Positions 1 through 6,199 are shown, numbered from the stretch's first letter. The stretch is DNA of 6,199 nucleotides from Clostridia bacterium (GCA_017399515.1 JAFQBZ010000171.1:1-6199); one strand, 5' to 3'. Program-made: numbers and translations. The notes: a model not told the origin generated them from the letters alone.

Positions 1-156
1 ATCACTTTTTGAAAGTTCCTTATCCCCTACCTTTAAAACTGTTTTTTTGTTTTCAGCATCAGTGTTTGAAGAAATAAGTGAACAGCCGGCAAACGAAACC
101 AAACTGAAAATTGACATAAAAATTCCAAACACGAGTGAAATTATTTTCTTTTTCAA
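1..156 (-). CDS. PrsA/SurA-like foldase lipoprotein, N-terminal part (runs off left edge)
   Basis: The first 52 codons are visible. The start is TTG at 156, chosen because a perfect AGGAGG lies 9 nt upstream and because this start gives a complete lipoprotein signal peptide. The signal has a basic n-region (MKKKIIS), a hydrophobic core of about 17 residues, and a lipobox ending SFAGC, so Cys25 would be lipidated and the protein anchored on the outer face of the membrane. The lipobox has Phe at -3 where Leu, Val or Ile is usual. The mature part reads on to VLKVGDKELSKSD, which resembles the opening strand and helix of the SurA_N domain of PrsA-type peptidyl-prolyl isomerases. The position just after mfd supports this, since a prsA-like gene follows mfd in many Clostridia. 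The isomerase domain lies outside the window, so the enzyme activity is inferred. An internal ATG (codon 14) is a poor start because it would cut away half the signal peptide. Confidence 0.7.
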   Translation of the reverse strand, partial: MKKKIISLVFGIFMSIFSLVSFAGCSLISSNTDAENKKTVLKVGDKELSKSD

Positions 157-165
157 AATTCTAGT

Positions 166-171
166 CCTCCT
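166..171 (-). promoter_or_regulatory. Shine-Dalgarno site AGGAGG of the PrsA-like gene
   Basis: A full-consensus AGGAGG reads on the minus strand with 9 nt between it and the TTG at 156. It is the strongest ribosome binding site in the window, and it decides the non-ATG start of the lipoprotein gene. Confidence 0.85.
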
Positions 172-193
172 AGTTTAAATCATTTCACAAAAA

Positions 194-222
194 ATTATAA
201 ATTAAACGCTTAAAAAAATCAA
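194..222 (-). promoter_or_regulatory. Sigma-A-type promoter of the PrsA-like gene
   Basis: On the minus strand a -35 box TTGATT (217-222) is followed after exactly 17 nt by a perfect -10 box TATAAT (194-199). Transcription would start near 187, giving a leader of about 30 nt that contains the AGGAGG at 166-171. The region is A/T-rich, so chance matches are possible, but two good boxes at the optimal spacing directly before a start codon make this credible. The PrsA-like gene can therefore be expressed apart from mfd, although read-through from mfd is also possible because no clear terminator separates them. Confidence 0.7.
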
Positions 223-265
223 CCCTTTTATAAAATAAAACATAGTATAATTTTTATTGTTTTTG

Positions 266-3200
266 CTAGTTTTTATTATTTTCTTTTATAATCTCACTTG
301 AAACCAACAAAAATTTCTTCATAATCTCAAAATTATCCCTGCAAAGACGCTCTTTATTAAACTTAATGTTTGGTCTTTCAGAAAAATCAATCGCACAATT
401 CATTCTAAATTTATAAACCGCTTCGCCAATAACACTGTTTGAAGTGATGTCATCTGCCTTTTCAAAAACAATGACAACTTCTGCCCCACTTGAAACCACT
501 TCAATCGCACCAAGATTAGATGCAAGTTGACGAACAAGTGAAATTGAAATCAAACTCAAAACTTCATTTGGAATTTTTCCATAAGTTTGATTAAGTTCAT
601 TTTTAAGTTTTTCAACTTCTTCAATGCTGTCAACTGAAGAAATTCGTTTATAAACAATCATTCGCTCTTCACTTGTTGAAACATAAGTGTCAGGCACATA
701 GGCATCAAGTGCAACTTTAACAAGCACATCTTTCTTTTCTTTCACTTCTTCACCGCGTGCTTCTTTAACAGCATCTGCAAGCATTCTTGCATACATATCA
801 TAGCCAATCTTTTGAAGATGACCACTTTGCTCCGCACCAAGAATGTTTCCACCGCCACGAATTTCAAGGTCACGCATTGCAAGTTTGAAACCACTTCCAA
901 ACTCACAAAATTCACTCATTGCGTCAAGTCTTTTATAAGCCTCTTCACTGAGCACTTTGCTATATTTATAAGTGAAATATGCATAAGCCATTCGTGAGCC
1001 TCTGCCCACCCTTCCGCGAATTTGATAAAGTTGCGAAAGCCCAAGTTTATCAGCATCATAAACAATAAGTGTGTTTGCATTTTCAATGTCAATTCCATTT
1101 TCAATAATGGTTGTGCAAATTAAAATATCAGCCTTTCTGTGATAGAAATCATAGATAATATTTTCAAGTTCACGAGCCGGCATTTGACCATGTGCCACCA
1201 AAATTTTAGCCTCTGGCACAAGCCTTCTAACACGCTCTGCATAAGTGTAAATTTTCTCAACGCTGTTAAACAAAATAAACACTTGCCCATCTCTGTTCAT
1301 TTCACGAGTGATAGCGTCTTTTATCAAACTTTCACTATACTCTGTGATGTATGTTTGAATAGGAAGTCTTTCGCTTGGTGGCGTTGCAATAATGCTTATA
1401 TCACGAATGCCCGTAAGCGACATATTGAGTGTTCTTGGAATCGGTGTTGCAGAAAGCGTAAGCACATCAACATTAGGATATTTATTTTTAAGTTTTTCTT
1501 TGTCTTCAACGCCAAATTTTTGTTCTTCATCTAAAACGATAAGCCCCAAATCTTTAAACTCAACATCTTTGCTTAAGATTCTGTGAGTTCCACACAAAAG
1601 ATCAACCTTTCCAAGTTTTAAATCATTCAAAATCTTGTCAGTTTGCGACTTCGTTTTAAACCTGTTAAGCACTTCAATAGAAACACCAAAATCATACATT
1701 CTTGCCCTTGCAGTGTTATAGTGTTGTTCTGAAAGAATGGTTGTTGGTGCAATAAAGGCGACTTGTTTGCCGTCCATAACGGCTTTAAAAATTGCACGAA
1801 GTGCAACTTCAGTTTTTCCAAAACCAACATCACCGCATAAAAGCCTGTCCATTACCTTTGCAGACTGCATATCTTTTTTAATTTCAAGAACTGATGAAAG
1901 TTGGTCTTCGGTTTCAGTGAACGGAAATGCACTTTCAAATTCTCTTTGAAGGTCATTATCTTCAGCAAATGCGTAGCCACGAATTTGCTCACGCTTTGCA
2001 TAAAGTTCAACCAAATTAAACGCAAGTTTTTTAATCGACTCACGCACCTTGCTTTTAACAGCAGAAAAGTCTTGACCACCAATTTTGCTTAACTTCTTTG
2101 GCTCTTCTCCCCCAGAAAATCTATCAAGCAAATCCATTTGCGAAGTTGGAACATAAAGTTTGTCACCATCACGATAACGAATCACAACATAGTCTTTTGT
2201 TCCAAGATTGCCAGAAAGTTGAGTAATTCCTTCACAAACACCAATTCCGTGATACTGATGAACAACATAGTCACCCACTTTAGGAACACTAAACACATTG
2301 CCTTTTGCAAGTTTAAGCGTTGTGCTTTGGCGTTTTTTAGGAAACACATCATAAGTTCCCACAACCACAATCTTTTCTTCAGGAAGCACAAAGCCTGAAC
2401 TGTAACCAACAGTGAGAATTGCCGATTTTTTATCAGCAATTGTTGCTTTTTTGTTGATTTCAATTTCAATGTCGTGCGACTTTAAAATATTTTCAGCATT
2501 ATGTGCTTGGTCGCTGTCTCCAGCCATAACAAAAACCCTATATCCCTTCGCGATATAAGTTCTTGTGTCAACCGAAAATTCTTTTAAATTGTGAGTGTAT
2601 CTATTTGAAGGCACTGTTTTAAAATTAAACACCGCCTTTGAATTAAAAAACTTGTTAGAGTTTGTGATTTTTAAGAAAGCAACACTTGTTTTTCCAGCAA
2701 ATTTTTCTAAAACTTCAGCAGATGAAAACTCAACTTGATTTTTTCCAGCAAGAAGTGTTCCCGAATCACGAAGTTCTTTAATTCTCTCTCCAAACTCTTT
2801 TTCATGGTTTTTAAGTGAATCATAAAGTTGTTTGCATTCATCAAACACAACTAAATATTCACCTGAAACAACCTTTTCAAAATAATCAAAAATTGAAGAC
2901 CTGAAATCTGCAAGATATGGCGCAAGTGCGTCAAGTGAATAACTTCTGTCTTTAAGTTCAAGTCTTGAAATAATTTCATCAAGCCCAGAGTTGAAAATTG
3001 TGTTTGCATCAACATCTTGCCCTTCAACCTTTCGAAGTGAATTAACTTTACTTTTTAAAAGTTCAATTTCGTCAGCAGTTAAAAACAAATCAGAATATGG
3101 GCAAATTTTAATTTGTTCAACTTGTTTTGTTCCCTTTTGAGTGGTTATATCAAAAACTTTAATGGTTTCAATAACCGTATCAAAAAAATCAATGCGATAA

Positions 3201-3757
3201 GGCTCTTTTGTGTTAACCGGAAAAATATCAAACACTTCACCACGCCTTGAAAATTGACCACCTTGCGAAATAATCTCTTCTCTTTTATAACCTGCTTCAA
3301 CAAGCAGTTTTTGCAAAGTTTCAGGCTCAATGTTTTGATTTGTTTTAAGTTTTAAAATGTGTGATGAAAAATCACTAATAGATGGAAGATAAGCAAAAAG
3401 TGATTCAATTGGTGCAACTATAGCGTCAAAACTCTTGTTTAAAATGTTATAAAGCACCTTTGTTCGCTGTTCATAAAGTTCAGTTGACATTGCTCTTTTA
3501 TATAAAAAACTGTCTTGAACTGAAGGAAAAACAAACGCCTTTTTGCCCATGAGTTCAAAGTTCTCTTGAACTGCAGAAGCAGTCACATTATCTGCTGTTA
3601 TGTAAAGCAATTTTTTTGAAAACCCTGAAACAATAGCCGGTCTTGCAGAATTTTGCACACCAAAAATTGAGCAGGAATTTCCTGCTCTAACTTCATTATA
3701 TAATTTGCCAAAGTTTTCACTTGTGGCTTCAAAATTAAATATATTAGTGTTTTCCAT
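266..3757 (-). CDS. mfd: Transcription-repair coupling factor Mfd
   Basis: Mfd is an ATP-driven DNA translocase that pushes RNA polymerase off stalled sites and recruits UvrA for nucleotide excision repair. Numbered from the preferred start, the protein has 1163 residues, a normal length. The order is: UvrB-like N-terminal region (roughly 1-330, with GEVFDIFP near 174-180); RNA polymerase-interacting domain beginning VGDYVVHQYHGIG (about 494); the two-lobed SF2 helicase motor with Walker A GDVGFGKT (642-649), DEEQ (743-746), SATPIPRT (769-776), TTIIENGIDI (882-891) and QIRGRVGR (912-919); the RecG-like TRG motif (about 953-980); and the C-terminal autoinhibitory domain (from about 1008). All motor motifs look intact. 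The frame is open up to a TTG at 3799, which would add 14 residues. I chose the ATG at 3757 because the conserved NSAR then falls within one residue of its position in Bacillus subtilis Mfd. No start has a good Shine-Dalgarno site. The gene overlaps the end of pth by 14 nt, which suggests translational coupling. Confidence 0.97.
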   Translation of the reverse strand: MENTNIFNFEATSENFGKLYNEVRAGNSCSIFGVQNSARPAIVSGFSKKLLYITADNVTASAVQENFELMGKKAFVFPSVQDSFLYKRAMSTELYEQRTKVLYNILNKSFDAIVAPIESLFAYLPSISDFSSHILKLKTNQNIEPETLQKLLVEAGYKREEIISQGGQFSRRGEVFDIFPVNTKEPYRIDFFDTVIETIKVFDITTQKGTKQVEQIKICPYSDLFLTADEIELLKSKVNSLRKVEGQDVDANTIFNSGLDEIISRLELKDRSYSLDALAPYLADFRSSIFDYFEKVVSGEYLVVFDECKQLYDSLKNHEKEFGERIKELRDSGTLLAGKNQVEFSSAEVLEKFAGKTSVAFLKITNSNKFFNSKAVFNFKTVPSNRYTHNLKEFSVDTRTYIAKGYRVFVMAGDSDQAHNAENILKSHDIEIEINKKATIADKKSAILTVGYSSGFVLPEEKIVVVGTYDVFPKKRQSTTLKLAKGNVFSVPKVGDYVVHQYHGIGVCEGITQLSGNLGTKDYVVIRYRDGDKLYVPTSQMDLLDRFSGGEEPKKLSKIGGQDFSAVKSKVRESIKKLAFNLVELYAKREQIRGYAFAEDNDLQREFESAFPFTETEDQLSSVLEIKKDMQSAKVMDRLLCGDVGFGKTEVALRAIFKAVMDGKQVAFIAPTTILSEQHYNTARARMYDFGVSIEVLNRFKTKSQTDKILNDLKLGKVDLLCGTHRILSKDVEFKDLGLIVLDEEQKFGVEDKEKLKNKYPNVDVLTLSATPIPRTLNMSLTGIRDISIIATPPSERLPIQTYITEYSESLIKDAITREMNRDGQVFILFNSVEKIYTYAERVRRLVPEAKILVAHGQMPARELENIIYDFYHRKADILICTTIIENGIDIENANTLIVYDADKLGLSQLYQIRGRVGRGSRMAYAYFTYKYSKVLSEEAYKRLDAMSEFCEFGSGFKLAMRDLEIRGGGNILGAEQSGHLQKIGYDMYARMLADAVKEARGEEVKEKKDVLVKVALDAYVPDTYVSTSEERMIVYKRISSVDSIEEVEKLKNELNQTYGKIPNEVLSLISISLVRQLASNLGAIEVVSSGAEVVIVFEKADDITSNSVIGEAVYKFRMNCAIDFSERPNIKFNKERLCRDNFEIMKKFLLVSSEIIKENNKN

Positions 3758-4325
3758 TGCTATTTGAATTGCCATTATATTTAGACATAATTTCATCAAC
3801 TGAACTGCCTAGAACATAATCATACACTGCATTTGCTGCTTTTTCAAGCCCAAGTTTTTGATTTTCTGTCATTCGCATTTTTGAAAGCACAAAGTTTGCA
3901 AGGTCTTGATGTTCTTGTTTTGAACCAATGCCAACACGAACTCTGTTAAAATCACCTGAACCGGTTTCACGAATAATGCTTTTAAGCCCATTGTGAGTTC
4001 CCGCAGAACCACTTTTACGAATACGCACAAAGCCAGGTTCTAAATCAATATCATCATTTATAACAAGCACATCACTAATTTCAAAGCCATATTTCTTCAT
4101 AAAACTTTTAACAGATCTGCCACTTTCATTCATATAAGTTCTTGGCTTTGCCAAAATGATTTTTTCACCATTTTTGTTAAACTCTGCATAGTCTGCGTCA
4201 CAGCCAGTCTTTTTAATGTTTTCACCAAGCATTTCTGAGAGTTTGTCAATAACCATAAAACCAACATTGTGATTTGTGTCAGCATATTCTTTGCCAATAT
4301 TTCCAAGTCCAACAATCAGTTTCAT
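3744..4325 (-). CDS. pth: Peptidyl-tRNA hydrolase
   Basis: Pth is a cytosolic esterase that frees tRNA from peptidyl-tRNA dropped by ribosomes. The 193-residue length is normal for bacterial Pth. The fold begins with MKLIVGLGNIG. The expected active-site residues are present: Asn9, catalytic His19 (in TNHNVGF), Asn66 (in PRTYMNESG), Asp91 (in INDDIDL, where many family members have HDELDL) and Asn112 (in GTHNGLKSI). A second family block reads RVRVGIG (128-134). The last ten residues are a low-complexity Asn/Ser/Gly tail whose DNA overlaps the start region of mfd. The ATG start overlaps the stop codon of the GlmU-like gene as ATGA, and a GGGGG run 6 nt upstream may act as a weak ribosome binding site, so the gene is probably translated by coupling within the operon. 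The glmU-like, pth, mfd order matches the usual Firmicutes locus, except that prs is missing between the first two. Confidence 0.97.
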   Translation of the reverse strand: MKLIVGLGNIGKEYADTNHNVGFMVIDKLSEMLGENIKKTGCDADYAEFNKNGEKIILAKPRTYMNESGRSVKSFMKKYGFEISDVLVINDDIDLEPGFVRIRKSGSAGTHNGLKSIIRETGSGDFNRVRVGIGSKQEHQDLANFVLSKMRMTENQKLGLEKAANAVYDYVLGSSVDEIMSKYNGNSNSNGKH

Positions 4326-5416
4326 ACCTCGCCCCCATTAACATCTTCAACAATGGTTTTGTTAACTGTTATTGTTGAATTTTCATAAACGGTTGCTCCA
4401 AGCACTTCAACATTTGCGTCAAGCACTGAGCCTGCAAGCACAACAGCCGGCTTAAGTTCGCCAATAAGTTTGCTAAACTTTCCAATTTGAACATTTTCAG
4501 CAACTCTTGCTTTGTTAATTTGGCAACATTCTTCAATCACAGTGTTGTCTTTAATTCCTGAATTAATGATTCTAACATTGTCAGAAATTTCAACATTTTC
4601 GCCAACAACTGAGTTTTTAATAAGCGCACGAGATTCAATTTTAACGCCGTCTTTAATCACACTTGAAATTATAATCGCCCCTTCGCCAATAACAACATTA
4701 TTTCCAACTTTAGAACCTTTTATAATTACATCTTCCTTAATTTCACAATCACTTCCAACAGTTGAATTTTTAACAACAGAAACATTCGAAGCAACTGTTG
4801 TTCTTTCACCAATTTCAGAAGTTGCGTCAACAGAACCAACTTCAGGTCTTTCAAAATAAACACCTTTTTGCATATGGTAAGAAAGCACTTTTTTAGAAAG
4901 CACTTCTTGTGCATAAGAAAGGTCTTCAAGCGAATTTACTTCATAAAAATCATTGCTTGAAAACTCATAAGTATCAACTGAGAAAATTTCGTCATTAGAA
5001 AGAATATAATCATTGCTGAAAACAAAGCCCTTTTTAAGTTTGCAAGCATTCATATGCTTTCTGTCAACATACCCAAGCAAATCTTTGATGTGTTGCTTGT
5101 TAACAAGTGGTGTGTTTGCATAGAGTACAACTGAATATTTTGCACTTTTCACAAAAGGTCTAATAAGTGAAATGACATCAGCACCCTCTTCTGCTCTCAA
5201 AATCACAGGTCTAACTTCGCACGCTCTTGCAACCCAATTAAGTGAAGGAATGCCACAAACCTCATATTCATAAATATTTTTTGCAAGATTAAAACCAGAT
5301 GAATCTTCGCATAAAATAAAATAATGTGCAGAAATTTCTTCATCTGTTTCCTGAACAAATTCAGGCTCTTCATCAACGATAATATAATTGTCTAATTCTT
5401 CTTCATACATATCCAT
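4322..5416 (-). CDS. Degenerate GlmU-like protein (nucleotidyltransferase-like remnant plus left-handed beta-helix)
   Basis: True GlmU makes UDP-N-acetylglucosamine for the cell wall, using an N-terminal uridyltransferase and a C-terminal acetyltransferase. This 364-residue protein keeps the GlmU outline but is about 90 residues shorter. Residues 1-30 form a very acidic extension (13 Asp or Glu). Residues 31-170 resemble a shrunken nucleotidyltransferase: CGIPSLNWVARAC (54-66) matches the GlmU GKPMIxHV region, and VVLYANTPLV (96-105) matches LYGDVPLI. The LAAGxGTRM nucleotide loop is absent, and the Asp of GDVPL is replaced by Asn. Residues 161-190 (NSLEDLSYAQEVL, then HMQKGV) match the GlmU linker helix. 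Residues 194-355 are hexapeptide repeats of a left-handed beta-helix (for example TVGSDCEI, KVGNNVVIGEGAII, VVGENVEI). The acetyltransferase signatures GHLTYLGDA and NYDG are not found. Both activities are therefore probably lost, and a structural or regulatory role is inferred. No Shine-Dalgarno site precedes the ATG at 5416; an ATG two codons later is an alternative. Confidence 0.8.
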   Translation of the reverse strand: MDMYEEELDNYIIVDEEPEFVQETDEEISAHYFILCEDSSGFNLAKNIYEYEVCGIPSLNWVARACEVRPVILRAEEGADVISLIRPFVKSAKYSVVLYANTPLVNKQHIKDLLGYVDRKHMNACKLKKGFVFSNDYILSNDEIFSVDTYEFSSNDFYEVNSLEDLSYAQEVLSKKVLSYHMQKGVYFERPEVGSVDATSEIGERTTVASNVSVVKNSTVGSDCEIKEDVIIKGSKVGNNVVIGEGAIIISSVIKDGVKIESRALIKNSVVGENVEISDNVRIINSGIKDNTVIEECCQINKARVAENVQIGKFSKLIGELKPAVVLAGSVLDANVEVLGATVYENSTITVNKTIVEDVNGGEV

Positions 5417-5422
5417 ACTAAA

Positions 5423-5451
5423 ATTTTATAATTTATAAAACTCATTGTCAA
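5423..5451 (-). promoter_or_regulatory. Sigma-A-type promoter of the glmU-like/pth/mfd operon
   Basis: A perfect -35 box TTGACA (5446-5451) is followed after 17 nt by TAAAAT (5423-5428), a five-of-six match to the -10 consensus. Counting seven bases on puts the transcription start at about 5416, the A of the ATG of the GlmU-like gene. An alternative -10, TATAAA (5425-5430), has a 15-nt spacer and would start transcription at most a couple of bases earlier. The promoter lies between the terminator at 5486-5512 and the gene, where one is needed to start a new transcript. Confidence 0.7.
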
Positions 5452-5485
5452 GCAAGCAAAATGAATATTAAAAATTTTGACAAAT

Positions 5486-5512
5486 AAAAAAAGAGCATCT
5501 CTACTCTTTTTT
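5486..5512 (-). terminator. Intrinsic terminator of the 148-codon gene
   Basis: On the minus strand AAAAAAGAGTA (5502-5512) pairs with TGCTCTTTTTT (5487-5497), giving an 11-bp stem with one T-G wobble and a GAGA tetraloop of the GNRA type (5498-5501). A run of seven T closes the right arm. The left arm starts inside the TAA stop codon of the gene, so there is no spacer. The stem has only three G-C pairs, so it is weaker than the tadA terminator. Confidence 0.8.
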
Positions 5513-5957
5513 ATTCACCTCTTTGGCTTGCGGCTGCGTTTGCTGCTTCGTCTTTACCGTCAACAATTTTATATTTATTATTTCTTAAATCAAGTTCAAA
5601 ATCTAAAAGAGTTGAATAACTTTCAAAAACATTTCCGTTTGTTTTTTCCGCCTTAATTCCTGGAAGCCATTCATCGTTAATTGTTTTATATAACGCACCG
5701 AGTGATGAGTAACCATCATTCAAAAAAGCAACGATAGAATCAGCATAAACTCCATAACTCCAGAAGAGATTATATGGATAAGCCTTTCCGTCTAAAATAA
5801 ATACAGGTGCAGAAATCATATACTTTCCCTTACCTGTTTTAATCGCATCAGTAAATGCAAAAGGAAGCACCATCTCTTCGGTAATTTTCTTTGATAAATC
5901 ATTTGTAATTTGTGTCTTTAATTTTTCAATTTTCTGTTTTTCGATAACTGCTAACAT
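5511..5957 (-). CDS. Protein of unknown function, 148 residues
   Basis: I do not recognise this protein. The start ATG has AAAGGA (5967-5972) 9 nt upstream, so the gene is very probably translated. No signal peptide or long hydrophobic segment is visible and there is no cysteine, so a cytosolic protein is likely. Residues 1-30 look like a charged helix (MLAVIEKQKIEKLK onward). The middle, residues 31-125, is mixed and rich in aromatic residues (for example KAYPYNLFWSYGVYADS at 58-74), which suggests a compact globular domain. The last dozen residues are a polar, Ala-rich tail (DEAANAAASQRGE). The gene stands alone between its own predicted promoter and terminator and does not join either neighbour. 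Its ten glycine codons, read by hand, include no GGC, whereas pth uses GGC about six times in 17; it also uses AAG for Lys several times. This hints at a different origin but is weak evidence in a short gene. Confidence 0.8.
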   Translation of the reverse strand: MLAVIEKQKIEKLKTQITNDLSKKITEEMVLPFAFTDAIKTGKGKYMISAPVFILDGKAYPYNLFWSYGVYADSIVAFLNDGYSSLGALYKTINDEWLPGIKAEKTNGNVFESYSTLLDFELDLRNNKYKIVDGKDEAANAAASQRGE

Positions 5958-5990
5958 ATTTCAATTTCCTTTAACTTTTTTAACTACACC

Positions 5991-6019
5991 ATAATAAAAC
6001 AAAAACGGATATTCGTCAA
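5991..6019 (-). promoter_or_regulatory. Sigma-A-type promoter of the 148-codon gene, overlapping the tadA terminator
   Basis: TTGACG (6014-6019, five of six to consensus) is followed after exactly 17 nt by TATTAT (5991-5996, five of six). The start of transcription would be near 5984, giving a leader of about 27 nt with the AAAGGA site at 5967-5972. The -35 box spans the top of the stem and the loop of the tadA terminator hairpin, and the -10 box begins at the end of its T-rich tail. The same 17-nt spacing as in the other two predicted promoters of the window supports the call. Confidence 0.6.
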
Positions 6020-6029
6020 TACCCGTTTT
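5996..6029 (-). terminator. Intrinsic terminator of tadA
   Basis: On the minus strand AAAACGGGTATT (6018-6029) pairs with AATATCCGTTTT (6002-6013), giving a 12-bp stem with one G-T wobble and the four-base loop GACG (6014-6017). It is followed by a T-rich tail (TTTTTGTTTT). It lies 12 nt after the tadA stop codon and is the best terminator in the window. Confidence 0.9.
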
Positions 6030-6041
6030 ATGATTTTTAGA

Positions 6042-6199
6042 CTATTTTTTTCTTTTTCCCTTAAAATAATTAGACACTAATTCTGAGCACTCATCTTTCA
6101 TAAAACCACCAATAATTTCAGTTTTATGATTAAGTTCAGCGCGTTCAACAAGTTCACTTGCTGAAATTGAACCATTTGTTATGCTTGCACCAAAATACA
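6042..6199 (-). CDS. tadA: tRNA-specific adenosine deaminase TadA, C-terminal part (runs off right edge)
   Basis: TadA changes adenosine 34 to inosine in the anticodon of tRNA-Arg(ACG). Only the last 51 codons are present, in the frame whose first full codon is at 6195-6197. The segment matches the end of the family: YFGASITNG corresponds to the strand that follows the zinc-binding PCxxC region, ELNHKTEIIGG to the conserved NHxxEVxxG block, and DECSELVSNYF to the DECxxLLxxFF helix. It ends in a basic tail (KGKRKK), as is common in TadA. The zinc ligands and the catalytic Glu lie outside the window, so intactness cannot be judged. Related cytidine or guanine deaminases share the fold, but the NHKTEIIGG plus DECSEL end points to TadA. 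A strong terminator follows. Confidence 0.85.
   Translation of the reverse strand, partial: YFGASITNGSISASELVERAELNHKTEIIGGFMKDECSELVSNYFKGKRKK

Noticed and set aside
234..258. Possible terminator after mfd (AATAAAA paired with TTTTATT, 11-nt loop)
   Set aside because: The stem is only 7 A-T pairs with no G-C pair and no T-run directly after it, so it is expected by chance in such A/T-rich DNA.
157..265. Riboswitch or other structured leader before the PrsA-like gene
   Set aside because: The predicted transcript leader is only about 30 nt, and no stem with G-C pairs or conserved aptamer element is visible.
812..2398. Several open frames on the plus strand and in other minus frames inside mfd (for example 1139-1534 plus and 2138-2398 plus)
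   Set aside because: They lie antisense or out of frame to a fully conserved Mfd, have no ribosome sites that stand out, and translate to low-complexity peptides typical of shadow frames.
4512..4859. 115-codon plus-strand frame rich in Ser, Thr, Ile and Pro
   Set aside because: It is the complement of the hexapeptide-repeat region of the GlmU-like gene; its apparent repeat pattern is a mirror of the beta-helix coils.
5511..5546. The AANAAA-like tail of the 148-residue protein as an ssrA-type degradation tag
   Set aside because: The ssrA tag ends in a hydrophobic LAA-type C-terminus, whereas this tail ends in SQRGE; the likeness is only in the Ala/Asn composition.

Overview
The window reads as a stretch of chromosome from an AT-rich, low-GC Gram-positive bacterium, most likely an uncultured member of the Clostridia. 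This rests on the gene order (glmU-like, pth, mfd, then a PrsA-type lipoprotein, close to the glmU-prs-pth-mfd-prsA order common in Firmicutes), Shine-Dalgarno sites of the AGGAGG type, a TTG start codon, a lipoprotein signal peptide, and short A/T-rich sigma-A-like promoters. The genus cannot be fixed from the sequence. All genes are on the minus strand, so transcription runs from high to low coordinates. No mobile element, CRISPR array, tRNA or rRNA was seen.

In order of transcription: (1) The C-terminal 51 residues of a TadA-type tRNA adenosine deaminase enter at the right edge and end at 6042, followed by a strong intrinsic terminator (5996-6029). (2) A 148-codon gene of unknown function (5511-5957) forms a compact single-gene unit. 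Its predicted promoter is built into the tadA terminator, it has its own Shine-Dalgarno site, and its own terminator begins at its stop codon. (3) A new promoter at 5423-5451 starts what looks like an operon of three overlapping genes: a degenerate GlmU-like protein (4322-5416), peptidyl-tRNA hydrolase pth (3744-4325), and the transcription-repair coupling factor mfd (266-3757). The first overlap is 4 nt (ATGA); the second is 14 nt with the preferred mfd start. (4) After mfd there is no convincing terminator, but a near-consensus promoter (194-222) precedes a PrsA/SurA-like foldase lipoprotein that starts at TTG (156) and runs off the left edge.

The genes are mostly housekeeping: wobble-base editing of tRNA (TadA), recycling of peptidyl-tRNA (Pth), removal of RNA polymerase stalled at lesions (Mfd), and folding of exported proteins (PrsA-like). 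The unusual parts are the GlmU-like protein, which occupies the place of glmU but lacks the recognisable catalytic motifs of both GlmU domains; the predicted leaderless start of its mRNA; and the unknown 148-residue protein with its self-contained signals. All promoter, terminator and motif calls were made by eye.
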